From Tritrichomonas foetus (lineage: Eukaryota; Parabasalia; Tritrichomonadida; Tritrichomonadidae): a stretch of DNA of 26,069 bases. The DNA lies in assembly GCA_001839685.1 (NCBI GenBank), contig MLAK01001167.1:5983-32051 (forward strand), read 5' to 3'. Positions 17,013 through 26,069 of the stretch are shown here, in pieces. A model generated the notes under the pieces. That model searched no databases. It was not told the DNA's origin and saw only the letters and a program-made list of their open reading frames with translations. Positions within the stretch are counted from its first letter, which is position 1. Each line of letters begins with the position of its first letter. Both the position numbers and the translations under genes were made by a program.

Positions 17013-20000
17013 ATGAAAGGAAGCAAAAGCGGAAGCAGCGCCTCCAAACGAAGTAAAAGCCCTTCATTGACAGAAAAACAAACAGAATCAAGTCAATTAC
17101 AGCTTCGCTCTCACTTTTTCAAACATTTAGCAAAACTCATATCAGATCAAAATAAACTCACCATTTCGGTAAATGCAGGAAACCTTAGTGACCTCACATC
17201 AGACAGACTCGCTCTTGGCGTCGTAATTCAATTTTTGCAAAAGCATAATTTGATCGATTCATTAGAAACTCTCAAGATCGAATTTCCATCACAGAAAAGT
17301 ACAGATGAAAAAGTCATCTCGAAAACATTGAATTATTCCTCGAAAAACGAACCAATTAAAGAGCTCATAAAATCACATAACAGAAAAGAAAATAAACGGT
17401 CGTCATCAGTTGACAAAAGAAGTCGAAGCAGTAGTAGCAAAGACAACAATAATGATAGATCATCAAGATCTTCATCTAGAAGCTCAAGAACACAATTAAC
17501 TTCATCAGTAACATCTTCTTTGATTTCTGACATTGATATTTTAACTGATAATGGTGATGCAGTCATTACTGCTCGCAACAGGCTCTTAGCACTTCGTGCC
17601 AAACATAGGAACAGGTCAAAGAAAGCCAAAAAATTGATTGGACATGCAGAAAGACGTGAACCGCGCTTTCCTTTCATTAGAAAACCATTGGATTCATACA
17701 ATGAACAACAACAAGGTGAACAAGAAGGTGTTGATGAAAGATCATTAGCAATTAAACAAACAGCTCCTGAAGCTTCACTTGAATCTAATTCATCAAATAA
17801 AAAGAGTGGAAAAGATTCACATCATTCAAAAACACATTCACATTCTTCTAAGGCTAAAGAAAATGAACAAAACACCAATGAAAGTAGTAAAAGCTCTGGT
17901 TTCGAATTCGAAAAAGACAGTCAAGAACATTCAAGTTCTTCAAAGAAAGATAAAACAAATTCATTGGAAAATACAAATTCATATAATAATGATAATACCT
18001 ACAGTTCAAGAACTTCAACATCATCGCGTTCTTCAAGATCACATTCATCACGACATAGCCATAATCACAGAAGAAAGAAACCACAACTTTGTATGTCACC
18101 TGTTCAATGCAATTCTGCACTCTTTAATCCAAATGCTGTGATAAGTGGCAGCAATTCTGATTCTGATGGACCAGGTTTTGAATTTACTCCACCGGCCAAC
18201 AAAGTTATTAAATCAAACAAATATAGCTCGGCTAAAGAATCAAATGCTTCCAAAGGAAAACCACATGATATGGAAACAGTCAAAGCAGCTCCAGATGAAT
18301 CAGTTTCATCTGTTGTTGAACGTGATATTCAACTCGGATCAGGCCTTTCTGAAGTTTCAGCCAACTTCTTGACAGAACCACTTGATTTCGATCAAAGTAT
18401 TTCAAGTGATCCAGATTATGTACAAAGTGAAGTGCAACAAAGGGATATTCAAAACCTGCCTAAACAACAAGTTCAACAACATTCACAAAAAGAATCACCA
18501 AGAAAGGATTCTAGCCAAGGTTCATATTCAAATAGAAATCCAAGCAGTAGTAAAGATTTACTTCTTGAAGAGAATTCTAAATCTTACACATATGAATTTG
18601 AAACTGTTACTGCAATGGAATCCGAATCACGCGATTGGACATATATTTCAATCTACGAATATGAAGAAGAAGATGATGATGAGCCACTTCCAAAGAAGAA
18701 CAAGAAAGATAACAAACGTGGAAAATCACCAAAGAGGAATAAGTCACCAAAGCCTGAGAAATCACCTAAGCGTGGCAAATCTCCTAAACGTGAACAATCA
18801 CGCCGTGACAAGTCTCCAAAAAGAGGAAAATCCCCAAAGAGAGACAAATCACCAAGACATCATGAAAAGAAGGTCCGAATTGATGAAAATGCTGTTCAAG
18901 ATAGAGCCATTAATTTCAATCAATACTATCCTCAACAACAACAACAACCATTTAGTCAACAACAACAATTTATTGAGCAACAACAATTTGTTCCACAACA
19001 ACAGCTTCTTTCTCCAAGATCTCAAAATCGCGTTCTTGAACATCAAAAGCCATTCACAGTGATTTCACCAATGATTGTTAATGGCGATAATCTTTCCATT
19101 CCACCAGCATTTCCAACACCAGTTACACACACCCTTTACTCACCGAGAGAAGATCATGAGGAAATTGTTCAATTATCACCGGCTAAAAACGTCCATATTT
19201 TGAAGCGTGCTGTAGAAGTTGAATCACAGAAACCAAGAGTTTCTCCCAAGGCACTCAGCCAATCAGTTAACAGGCAAACCGGTGCAATCAATGATGATTT
19301 ATCTAAAGAAGTTAACCAAATTGTTGGAGTTCCTTCACCACAAAAATTCATTAAATCTCCAAAGGCATCTTACACAAACACACAAAGGCAATTACGTACT
19401 GAACCACTTGATAACAGTTCATTTAGTGAAGAACCAGAAGAACCTCTTTACAAGCATATGCAACCGGTCCCATATTCACCACATGGCGTTGAAATTAGAA
19501 AACAAAAGCTCAGTCAAAGAGTTGCTGAAGTTCACGCTGAAGAGGAAGAAGAAAGAGAACAAGAAAGAAAGATTACTGAAAGAAGCATTAAAGTTGAGAC
19601 AAAGAATAACAAGAAGATCATTTCTTACACTTCTAAATCACCGAAAGGAACTTCTAAATCGCCAAAGAAGCAAAAGCAAAGAAAAGATGACGATACTGAA
19701 ACAGAAGCATCAACATCTTATGCTGAAGAAAGAATTGAAAATTCTGAATACAGTGAAACCGTTTCCTCTTCAAGCGTTAGTCAAGAAATTCGAAGCTCAT
19801 CTAAATCAACTCCAAAATCATCTGCTAAATCCTCAGAAAGATCAACTCCTGTATCTTCTTCGAAATCTACACCTAACTCTTCTCCTAAATCATCAGCTAA
19901 ATCCTCAGCGATATCATCCAATAAATCCACACCTAGATCATCTTCTAAAGTCTCAGCCAAGTCTTCAGAGAAAGTTTCAGAGAAATCATCAGCTATTTCT

Positions 20001-22430
20001 CTCACTTCTAAATCCGCTAAATCAATTTCATCATCTCCAGCTTCTTCCAAATCTAAGTCTCATCAATCTTCAGTGTCACATTCATCAGCTTCTAAATCGC
20101 ATCATGATGATGATAAATCATATGAATATGAATATGAAGAAGAAGATAACGAAAAAGAAATCCATAAAGAACATGCAGGACAAGTAGACAAAACTACTTC
20201 TGGATCCAAAAAGAAAGAAATTCCTCAAACGAAACACACAGTTCAAGCACGAACTGCTTCAGTTGGTGAAAATGAAGAATTGCCACAACTTGAAGTAAAT
20301 GAATATGAATATGAAGAAGAAGATGAATTGCTTTCTGATGATGAAAGCTTCACTGAAAAATTCGATAAATGCAACAGTGCTTCTTCCAAACTCGAACAAC
20401 ACTTAACATCATCATACTTCTCATCAACATCTGAGGTACCTCATGAAGATCCAGCTGCTTCATTCTCTTCAAAGTCTTCACATTCATCCAAATCTTCACA
20501 TTCATCCAAATCTTCACACTCATCAAAATCTTCTCAACTATCAAAATCATCACATTCCCACAAATCAACATCAAAATCTGACTCAAAGAATGTTTCTGAA
20601 GTTGCCGAAGAATCATCTAAACTTTCAAAGTCTTCTCATTCATCGAAACATTCACATAAATCAGAATCAAGCTCTAAGCATGCTTCGGTTTCTTCTGGAA
20701 AACGTCCAGATGTTTCACACATCTCAACTAATTCTCAAAACGAGCCAAAGAAGAATATCTCTGACATCACAAACACAAAGAACTCTGGTCAAGAGAAAGA
20801 ATTCGAAGCTAACGAAGAAGAGACACTTGATGAAATTTTTGGAAAGAATTCCCTTGTTAGATCAACAAGTTCATCAGTTAAAGCACGTGATGTTTCATTA
20901 AATTCATCTGTTTCTGAGCCAGCCTCATTTGTCTCCAATACATCCAAGTCATCTAAATCATCAAAGAATTCCCAACCACAAGGAAACGATCAAATAATTG
21001 AAATTGTTGTTGAAGAAGAAGATTCTGCATCACTTCATGAATCTCAACATAGTAAAACGGAAATCTCCATTCAATCTGAACATTCAAACATTTCATCATC
21101 TTCACGTAAGTCTAAATCATCACATAATTCGAAATCTTCACATAAGTCCAAATCTTCGCACAAATCTAGATCGTCACATCAAACAGAGGATTTACCAGCT
21201 GAAGAAGAAGAAGAAATTTTTGAAGAGGAAGAGGATGTTGTCATTGATATTTCATCATCAAGTGTTCAACCACCAAGAGGAATTGAGTTCCTTAGTGATT
21301 CATCAAAGAAGTCTTCAATGTCATTCATGATTGAATCATCATCAACTTCATCTTCATTTACTGGGCAGAAGAAGAAGAAACAAGGTAATCCTAAATTCCC
21401 TGCATTTGTATTCCCTGAATCCAAGCGTGACAAGAATCGTCAAGAAAGTTCAGATTCATCAACTCTTGATTCTCTTGTTGGTGCTAGCTCAGCTTCAACT
21501 GAAGACGCGGATATAGTTCGTGTTACTATTATTGAAGCAAGGCTTTCACATGTTATTGAAGGTGCCAATGTTCAACTTTATGTGAAAGATGATCCAGAAA
21601 ATGTTGCAGAAACAGAAATTTGTGAAGCATCAACTTTACAACCAATCTTTAAAGAAACATTTAATATTGCATTTGGAATCAATTCAAGCGATGTTTGTGT
21701 TGTGTTACGTTCAAACAAGAAAGTCATTTCTAAGGCAACAATTCCAGCACGTCGCCTGAAAGTCGGTAAGAAAGTTGACAGATGGTACGGACTTGTGCCT
21801 TCAGGAGAAATCCACCTTTCTCTTCTTGCAATTGAAGGCAGTAGTGATGGTGAATACAACAGTGAAACCGATAGAGTTGCAACAGATAGTTTACATTTCT
21901 ATTCAGATAAAGTTTCATCCTCTTCATCTGTTAATAAAATTGAAAACAAATACAACTACAAACCAACACCACTTTCATTCAATAATAACACTGATTTGAA
22001 ACCAGAAGACAGTTCCAATTCTTTCTCTTCACACTCTTCAAAGTCATCTAAGTCTTCACATAATGATCGAAAAGAGAAGAAGAAGAAGAATAAATCTAAC
22101 AGAAATGAAACGTTTAAGAAGAATGAAGATTCAACATCTTCTTTCTACAGAGAGAGTCAGAAGAACAAATCAACAATCATTGAAGTCAATCTTTCTGACC
22201 TTTCTTCCCCAACATCAAAGTCCTTACAGGAATTAGAAGATGAATACCAAAATATCCAAACAAGAGAAATCAATCTTAGCGAAAACGGAAACCAACAGCT
22301 GGCTTTGATTTCTCCACGTGGAAAAAATAGCTTCTTTGAGCCTTTTAAGCCTCCTAACGAAAATAGCGAAGAAGAATCACAAAATAACACATTCTCGAGC
22401 GGAACGCTCTCATCTGTCCTTAATGACTGA
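17013..22430 (+). CDS. giant Ser-rich protein with LisH-like motif and C2 domain
   Basis: 1805 residues from an ATG preceded by TTCA. Residues about 63-92 (LALGVVIQFLQKHNLIDSLE region) match the LisH dimerisation pattern, following a helix LRSHFFKHLAKLI. Most of the protein is disordered. It has Ser/Arg and Ser/Lys tracts, a basic KSPKR array (568-616), a Gln-rich stretch (636-669), a Ser/Lys/Pro tract (929-1013), HSSKS repeats (about 1153-1190 and 1366-1390), and an acidic aromatic motif YEYEEED three times (548, 1037, 1098). A C2-type beta domain spans about 1500-1607 (IVRVTIIEARL, VQLYVKDDP, KKVDRWYGLVP). Its calcium-loop aspartates appear to be missing, so binding may be calcium-independent. 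Location is inferred: LisH plus C2 plus KSP tracts recalls centrosomal or cytoskeletal scaffolds. There is no membrane segment. Heavy phosphorylation is likely. Confidence 0.8.
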   Translation: MKGSKSGSSASKRSKSPSLTEKQTESSQLQLRSHFFKHLAKLISDQNKLTISVNAGNLSDLTSDRLALGVVIQFLQKHNLIDSLETLKIEFPSQKSTDEKVISKTLNYSSKNEPIKELIKSHNRKENKRSSSVDKRSRSSSSKDNNNDRSSRSSSRSSRTQLTSSVTSSLISDIDILTDNGDAVITARNRLLALRAKHRNRSKKAKKLIGHAERREPRFPFIRKPLDSYNEQQQGEQEGVDERSLAIKQTAPEASLESNSSNKKSGKDSHHSKTHSHSSKAKENEQNTNESSKSSGFEFEKDSQEHSSSSKKDKTNSLENTNSYNNDNTYSSRTSTSSRSSRSHSSRHSHNHRRKKPQLCMSPVQCNSALFNPNAVISGSNSDSDGPGFEFTPPANKVIKSNKYSSAKESNASKGKPHDMETVKAAPDESVSSVVERDIQLGSGLSEVSANFLTEPLDFDQSISSDPDYVQSEVQQRDIQNLPKQQVQQHSQKESPRKDSSQGSYSNRNPSSSKDLLLEENSKSYTYEFETVTAMESESRDWTYISIYEYEEEDDDEPLPKKNKKDNKRGKSPKRNKSPKPEKSPKRGKSPKREQSRRDKSPKRGKSPKRDKSPRHHEKKVRIDENAVQDRAINFNQYYPQQQQQPFSQQQQFIEQQQFVPQQQLLSPRSQNRVLEHQKPFTVISPMIVNGDNLSIPPAFPTPVTHTLYSPREDHEEIVQLSPAKNVHILKRAVEVESQKPRVSPKALSQSVNRQTGAINDDLSKEVNQIVGVPSPQKFIKSPKASYTNTQRQLRTEPLDNSSFSEEPEEPLYKHMQPVPYSPHGVEIRKQKLSQRVAEVHAEEEEEREQERKITERSIKVETKNNKKIISYTSKSPKGTSKSPKKQKQRKDDDTETEASTSYAEERIENSEYSETVSSSSVSQEIRSSSKSTPKSSAKSSERSTPVSSSKSTPNSSPKSSAKSSAISSNKSTPRSSSKVSAKSSEKVSEKSSAISLTSKSAKSISSSPASSKSKSHQSSVSHSSASKSHHDDDKSYEYEYEEEDNEKEIHKEHAGQVDKTTSGSKKKEIPQTKHTVQARTASVGENEELPQLEVNEYEYEEEDELLSDDESFTEKFDKCNSASSKLEQHLTSSYFSSTSEVPHEDPAASFSSKSSHSSKSSHSSKSSHSSKSSQLSKSSHSHKSTSKSDSKNVSEVAEESSKLSKSSHSSKHSHKSESSSKHASVSSGKRPDVSHISTNSQNEPKKNISDITNTKNSGQEKEFEANEEETLDEIFGKNSLVRSTSSSVKARDVSLNSSVSEPASFVSNTSKSSKSSKNSQPQGNDQIIEIVVEEEDSASLHESQHSKTEISIQSEHSNISSSSRKSKSSHNSKSSHKSKSSHKSRSSHQTEDLPAEEEEEIFEEEEDVVIDISSSSVQPPRGIEFLSDSSKKSSMSFMIESSSTSSSFTGQKKKKQGNPKFPAFVFPESKRDKNRQESSDSSTLDSLVGASSASTEDADIVRVTIIEARLSHVIEGANVQLYVKDDPENVAETEICEASTLQPIFKETFNIAFGINSSDVCVVLRSNKKVISKATIPARRLKVGKKVDRWYGLVPSGEIHLSLLAIEGSSDGEYNSETDRVATDSLHFYSDKVSSSSSVNKIENKYNYKPTPLSFNNNTDLKPEDSSNSFSSHSSKSSKSSHNDRKEKKKKNKSNRNETFKKNEDSTSSFYRESQKNKSTIIEVNLSDLSSPTSKSLQELEDEYQNIQTREINLSENGNQQLALISPRGKNSFFEPFKPPNENSEEESQNNTFSSGTLSSVLND
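20475..20564 (+). repeat. 18-bp coding minisatellite (SSHSSK)
   Basis: TCTTCACATTCATCCAAA repeats at 20475 and 20493 exactly, with diverged copies at 20511, 20529 and 20547. The 18-base period keeps the frame and encodes a six-residue Ser/His/Lys unit in the giant C2 protein. Related units recur near 21115-21180. Confidence 0.8.
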
Positions 22431-22827
22431 AACCTATACATAAAGTACGAAGTAAATGAATATTTAACCGATTATTATCTATTCACTATTTTTCTTCCTA
22501 AAATTAACTTTTTTTTTTCGGTTTCACAACATTTTCATATTAATGAAAATTCGTCTTTAACTTTGAATTAACACAAAGTGAAGAAATTCTGAAAATCTAA
22601 TTATAATTTTCAATAAATGATTTTTATTTTGATGTGAGATAGTTTAAACCATATATATAAAGTTTTTTCGAGATTATAAAGACAGATAAACACATTTAGA
22701 TTGGGATAATGAATCAACAACGATATTATCGTCCATTTAGAATTTTAGACTTATTTTCTATAAGATGATTTGAAAAAGTTTGATTATTTTTAATTCAATT
22801 GAAGCGACCGTTTACTCATCCGTTAAA
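22431..22827. other. intergenic with motif site
   Basis: About 400 AT-rich bases between two plus-strand genes. It contains TTATCGTCCATTTA (22726-22739). No relic or RNA gene is seen. Confidence 0.6.
22726..22739 (+). promoter_or_regulatory. TTATCGTCCATTTA motif upstream of the coiled-coil gene
   Basis: It ends 88 bases before the ATG at 22828. Thirteen bases are identical to the site before the C2 gene. The core sits in a small inverted repeat, CGATA-T-TATCG (22721-22731). Confidence 0.4.
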
Positions 22828-25581
22828 ATGAAGCGCGCTGAGCGCAAAAAGCGCGCACGTAAATTTAATGTTTGTAAAAAGCTTTGCCAACTCAACAAAG
22901 TGGCAACTGTTTTCGCTCAACAGAATTTCGAACAAACTTTTCAGAGAGAATATATTCATTCTTTTTATTCGGATCAGATAGCAAACCAATTAAATACCGC
23001 GTGGGAAACAAACGAATCATTATACAAAAAAGTTGACGAGATTTTTCCGGCAATTCTCTCAAAATATGAGAAAATTTATCAACCAAAAATAAAATCGCTG
23101 AATGTTGATTTTAATGTTTTTTTTCAGTCAACAAGTGAAATGAATATCAGAAAAATGAAAAATATTTCAAGGCAAATCGAGCAGAGACAAAATGATATAA
23201 AAAATTTAGAATCGAAAATAATTTTTTTCGAAGATGAAAAAATTGAAAAATTTGAAGTTAATTTAAGTTCTTTAGTGAAAGAATCAAAACAAAAATATCT
23301 TTTTGAACGAAACCAAATTTTCACCACTTTTGGTGAAAATGTCACACTTTTTAGAAATGAAACAGAGAAAAGATTTCTGAAAATGAAACAAGAATTTGAA
23401 ATTGAAAAGAAACTTATTTTAGCAAATTCTAAGAAAAAATCAGAAATTAGCGATACTTTCATTCATAACTTGAATCGGAAATTAAAATCAATTCTTTTTG
23501 ATATCAAAAACAAAGAAAATAAATTTCTTGGTGTGAAAATCACTGCTGAAAAATCAATTGCTAAAAATAAGCAAAAAATCGGTGAAGAAATCAAAAAAAT
23601 GAAGAAGCTTTCAATTCAATATCAAAACGAAAAGAAAAAATGTCAAAAAGAATTAAAAGAAACAAGTTTTGATGATTTAAATGAATTAGAGAAAGTTTTA
23701 AGCGAAAAGAAAAAGAATTATTTTGTTGAAGAATCTGAAAAACAAAAAGATTTAATCGAATATCGACAAAATTTTAAAAATAAACGACAAATTATAGAAT
23801 TAAATCAATTAGGGCGCCTTTCAAATATAGATTCAATCGTAAATGACCTCAAAAAACATCAAACTGATGAAATAATGAAACTCAAAACAAAAAATTCACA
23901 AGTCGAGAAAAAAATTCTAGAAAATATTCGTTCCAAACAAAAAGAAATAGATGAATTAAAAAATCAGCAAGATTCAGAAAGATTAACTTTTTTAAAGAAA
24001 CTAGATATTCAGCAACAAAATCATAAAAATGAAATTGTATCAATTCGCCAACAATTTCGAGATAATCATCAAAAAATACAATTAGAGTTTGAAATATGTA
24101 AAACTAACCTTCAAAGAAAGAATGAAAAACTTTTTAATGATGTTTCTTTTTTAGAAAAGCAAAAAGAGTCCCTTATATCAAATTTCAACCATTTTTATTC
24201 ACATATTGAAGAAGAAGAAAATCAGGAAATAGAAAATCTTCGTAATAATTTCAAATTAACTTTTTCTGATCTTCAAAACTCCCTCTCAAATAATCTAACT
24301 CAATTTTCACAAAAATGTCAAAGATGTATCAATGAGGTGAAAGAAAAATGCTTTAAAAAGAAATTAGAAACACTAAAAAATTATGAATTTGAATGTAATC
24401 AAGAAATGATGAAAGCTAAATTAACAATCAATAACAGTTCTTCAAAATCGAATAAAACACATGAAAAAGCAAAAGAAGATTTGATTTTATTATACGCAAG
24501 AAAATACAATGAATTTCAAACCGAGCTTCTTAAAATCGAACCGCCAAAACTCAAAACAAACAAATATTTATCATTACAGAACACTGATCTTGATAATTTA
24601 ATGAATGAATTTAATGAACGAAAAAATAAAGTTCACAAAGAAAGAAAGAAACTAAAAAGTATTTATTCACAACAAATTGAAGATGAAGAAAGAAGACATT
24701 CACAGAAATTAAAAGAATTCCAAACTAAAGAATTATTGATCGAAAAAATTCATATTATTCGAAAAGAAAAAGAAATCGAGATGGAATTTTTATCAAATAT
24801 TCACAAAAATGCACTTGAGGGTTTTGGGAAAGTTCAGAAGGAATTTGAAAAGAAACTTGATTTAATAGAACTGCATTTCATGAATCAAAAAACTGCAAAA
24901 ATGAATGAAATTGATTTAATTAGACATAGTATTGACGATGAAAAAGAAAAAATTCGAAATATGATTTTTGAACTTCATAAAAAATTCGATACTGAAGCAA
25001 AACCGCTTCGAGCCAAACTGAATATTCTGGCTCAAAATAAATTAAAATCATACAATTTTGAGAAAACTAATGATGAAGAATTAATAAAAATGATGAGATA
25101 CCATAAAGCTTCAATGAAACAACTTCGTGAGAAAATTCATGATGTGAAAACTGCACAACAACTAATTAAAAGTGAGCATGAACACAGATTATATATAAAC
25201 CAGCAAAAAAACCACAAGAGTTTTGAAAGAAATTGTATTAAATTTAGAAATGAAATTGAATCATTAAAACAAAATTTAGTCGATTCGAAAAAATCTTTAA
25301 CACAGGTTTTTATACAAATGAAAATTCTCTCTAATCCAAACTTGAATTATAGTTTAAGTTCTAACCCAACTAATGAAATGATGGTTTCTTCGGATAATGA
25401 AAGAATTGTGAAATTGACTCAAAGACTTGAAATTGTAAATCACCAATTGAGTAGTTCTGTAACTGAATTTCAGCAAATTAAATATCTACTGATGGCTCAA
25501 GAAAGACGTTTTAATACGCCTTTTGGGCAAGGACAATCTGTTGCTGTTCTTCATTTCACACCACAAAGATACATGGAATGA
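22828..25581 (+). CDS. long coiled-coil protein
   Basis: 917 residues from the first ATG, whose initiator-like TCATC (22816-22820) is 10 bases upstream. The frame extends upstream only through a TTG at 22780. The N-terminus is strongly basic (MKRAERKKRARKF), like a nuclear or nucleic-acid/tubulin-binding segment. Residues about 50-100 are a short helical head (FYSDQIANQLNTAWETNESL). From about 100 to 880 it is almost uninterrupted Lys/Glu/Asn/Gln-rich heptad-like coiled coil. The last 30 residues change character (RRFNTPFGQGQSVAVLHFTP) and may be a conserved tail motif. It is not SMC-like, as no Walker A or signature motif is present. A structural rod, for example cytoskeletal, flagellar or Golgi, is likely; the precise family is not recognised. 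Confidence 0.8.
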   Translation: MKRAERKKRARKFNVCKKLCQLNKVATVFAQQNFEQTFQREYIHSFYSDQIANQLNTAWETNESLYKKVDEIFPAILSKYEKIYQPKIKSLNVDFNVFFQSTSEMNIRKMKNISRQIEQRQNDIKNLESKIIFFEDEKIEKFEVNLSSLVKESKQKYLFERNQIFTTFGENVTLFRNETEKRFLKMKQEFEIEKKLILANSKKKSEISDTFIHNLNRKLKSILFDIKNKENKFLGVKITAEKSIAKNKQKIGEEIKKMKKLSIQYQNEKKKCQKELKETSFDDLNELEKVLSEKKKNYFVEESEKQKDLIEYRQNFKNKRQIIELNQLGRLSNIDSIVNDLKKHQTDEIMKLKTKNSQVEKKILENIRSKQKEIDELKNQQDSERLTFLKKLDIQQQNHKNEIVSIRQQFRDNHQKIQLEFEICKTNLQRKNEKLFNDVSFLEKQKESLISNFNHFYSHIEEEENQEIENLRNNFKLTFSDLQNSLSNNLTQFSQKCQRCINEVKEKCFKKKLETLKNYEFECNQEMMKAKLTINNSSSKSNKTHEKAKEDLILLYARKYNEFQTELLKIEPPKLKTNKYLSLQNTDLDNLMNEFNERKNKVHKERKKLKSIYSQQIEDEERRHSQKLKEFQTKELLIEKIHIIRKEKEIEMEFLSNIHKNALEGFGKVQKEFEKKLDLIELHFMNQKTAKMNEIDLIRHSIDDEKEKIRNMIFELHKKFDTEAKPLRAKLNILAQNKLKSYNFEKTNDEELIKMMRYHKASMKQLREKIHDVKTAQQLIKSEHEHRLYINQQKNHKSFERNCIKFRNEIESLKQNLVDSKKSLTQVFIQMKILSNPNLNYSLSSNPTNEMMVSSDNERIVKLTQRLEIVNHQLSSSVTEFQQIKYLLMAQERRFNTPFGQGQSVAVLHFTPQRYME

Positions 25582-26069
25582 ATACTGCCTTTATTAAACT
25601 GTTTGTATATTTTTTTTCTTGAAAACTTTCTTCTATTTTGATTCTTTAGATAATTTGTAAATTCATCTGAGAATGGAAATTAGGTGATTCCAAAGCCATA
25701 ACTTTTTGATGACTTGTTCGATTTTTAACGATTCAAAAAACATTTGATCCAAAATCAAGAAAAGATATTCTTATTCTCCATTTCAAATAAAGTATTATAT
25801 TTATTTCTTATTGAGAGAATGATTTTCATCACATGACAGAAAATAATAAAATGGGCCATTCAATTATTCTTTATTGAAGGAAAGGATGTATATCTTTCCA
25901 GTCGAAAATCCACTTTTTATAAACTTTTTGATAGAATTGAATAATTATTTTTTGATAAGATAGTCGAAAATGCTCTCAAAATAATTATGTTTAGTCGACT
26001 CGCTTACTTTTTTTGTATTAAAATTTTTGAAAGGTCTATTTTACTCAAAAATACCTATATTTTCCATAT
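25582..26069. other. intergenic, no gene seen
   Basis: The last 490 bases are AT-rich with stops in all frames. I see no relic, RNA gene or motif copy; the next gene presumably lies beyond the window. Confidence 0.6.

Noticed and set aside
18382..19062. Plus-strand 226-codon and downstream 322-codon frames within the C2 gene
   Set aside because: They are off-frame readings of low-complexity coding DNA, rich in Asn/His/Leu with no domain.
19781..20050. Acidic minus-strand frame of 89 codons inside the C2 gene
   Set aside because: The Asp/Glu/Leu periodicity is just the complement of Ser/Lys codon repeats in the real gene.
22640..22670. TATA-like run before the coiled-coil gene
   Set aside because: Trichomonad promoters use the initiator rather than a TATA box, and such runs are common in this AT-rich DNA.
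22828..25581. SMC/kinesin-like ATPase identity
   Set aside because: No Walker A, Walker B or motor motif is present; only coiled coil is supported.
1..26069. CRISPR array, toxin-antitoxin, tRNA or rRNA genes
   Set aside because: No spaced direct repeats, no tRNA-like G/C-rich cloverleaf with GTTCRA box, and no rRNA core segments were seen.

Overview
The window looks like nuclear DNA of a trichomonad protist, most likely Tritrichomonas. The evidence is strongly AT-rich DNA, long intronless ORFs on both strands with gaps of roughly 350-700 bases, Asn/Ser/Lys-rich low-complexity proteins, TCA(Y)(T/A) initiator-like sites 6-20 bases before several ATGs, and an ankyrin gene of the DUF3447 type expanded in trichomonads. 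Several long frames extend upstream of the first ATG through TTG or GTG; I place those starts at the first supported ATG. No tRNA, rRNA or CRISPR array was seen.

Layout. 1-1014: a 20-bp palindrome, a frameshifted coding relic (126-394), then empty DNA. 1015-2763 (+): an intact half-size ABC exporter of bacterial CydD type, probably acquired laterally. 3202-6486 (+): a helical-repeat (armadillo-like) head with a coiled-coil tail. 6.9-9.7 kb is a small accessory island: a 17-bp minisatellite, the orphaned C-terminal end of a Rab GTPase on the minus strand, an unrecognised 258-residue gene (7495-8271, -), and an IS630/Tc1-mariner-type DDE transposase (8853-9647, +) that seems to have lost its ATG. 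10142-13132 (-): a two-module LRR protein with a long tail of degenerate acidic/basic repeats. 13582-14796 (+): a single-pass membrane protein, divergent from the LRR gene. 15140-16785 (-): a DUF3447/ankyrin pseudogene broken by several frameshifts. 17013-22430 (+): a giant Ser-rich protein with a LisH-like N-terminus and a C-terminal C2 domain. 22828-25581 (+): a long coiled-coil protein.

How the genes fit together. They are separate transcription units with no operon logic. Several intact genes have a scaffold or cytoskeletal look: coiled coils, a LisH-like motif, LRRs, a C2 domain and long disordered tails. The most interesting cross-window signal is a short motif, TATCGTC (twice extended to TATCGTCCATTTA), found in the upstream DNA of five of the intact genes and almost absent elsewhere. 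It could be an undescribed promoter element. The other standouts are the bacterial-type transporter without a visible partner subunit, and the repeat architectures of the LRR and C2 proteins. I did not find a clear new defence or mobile system.
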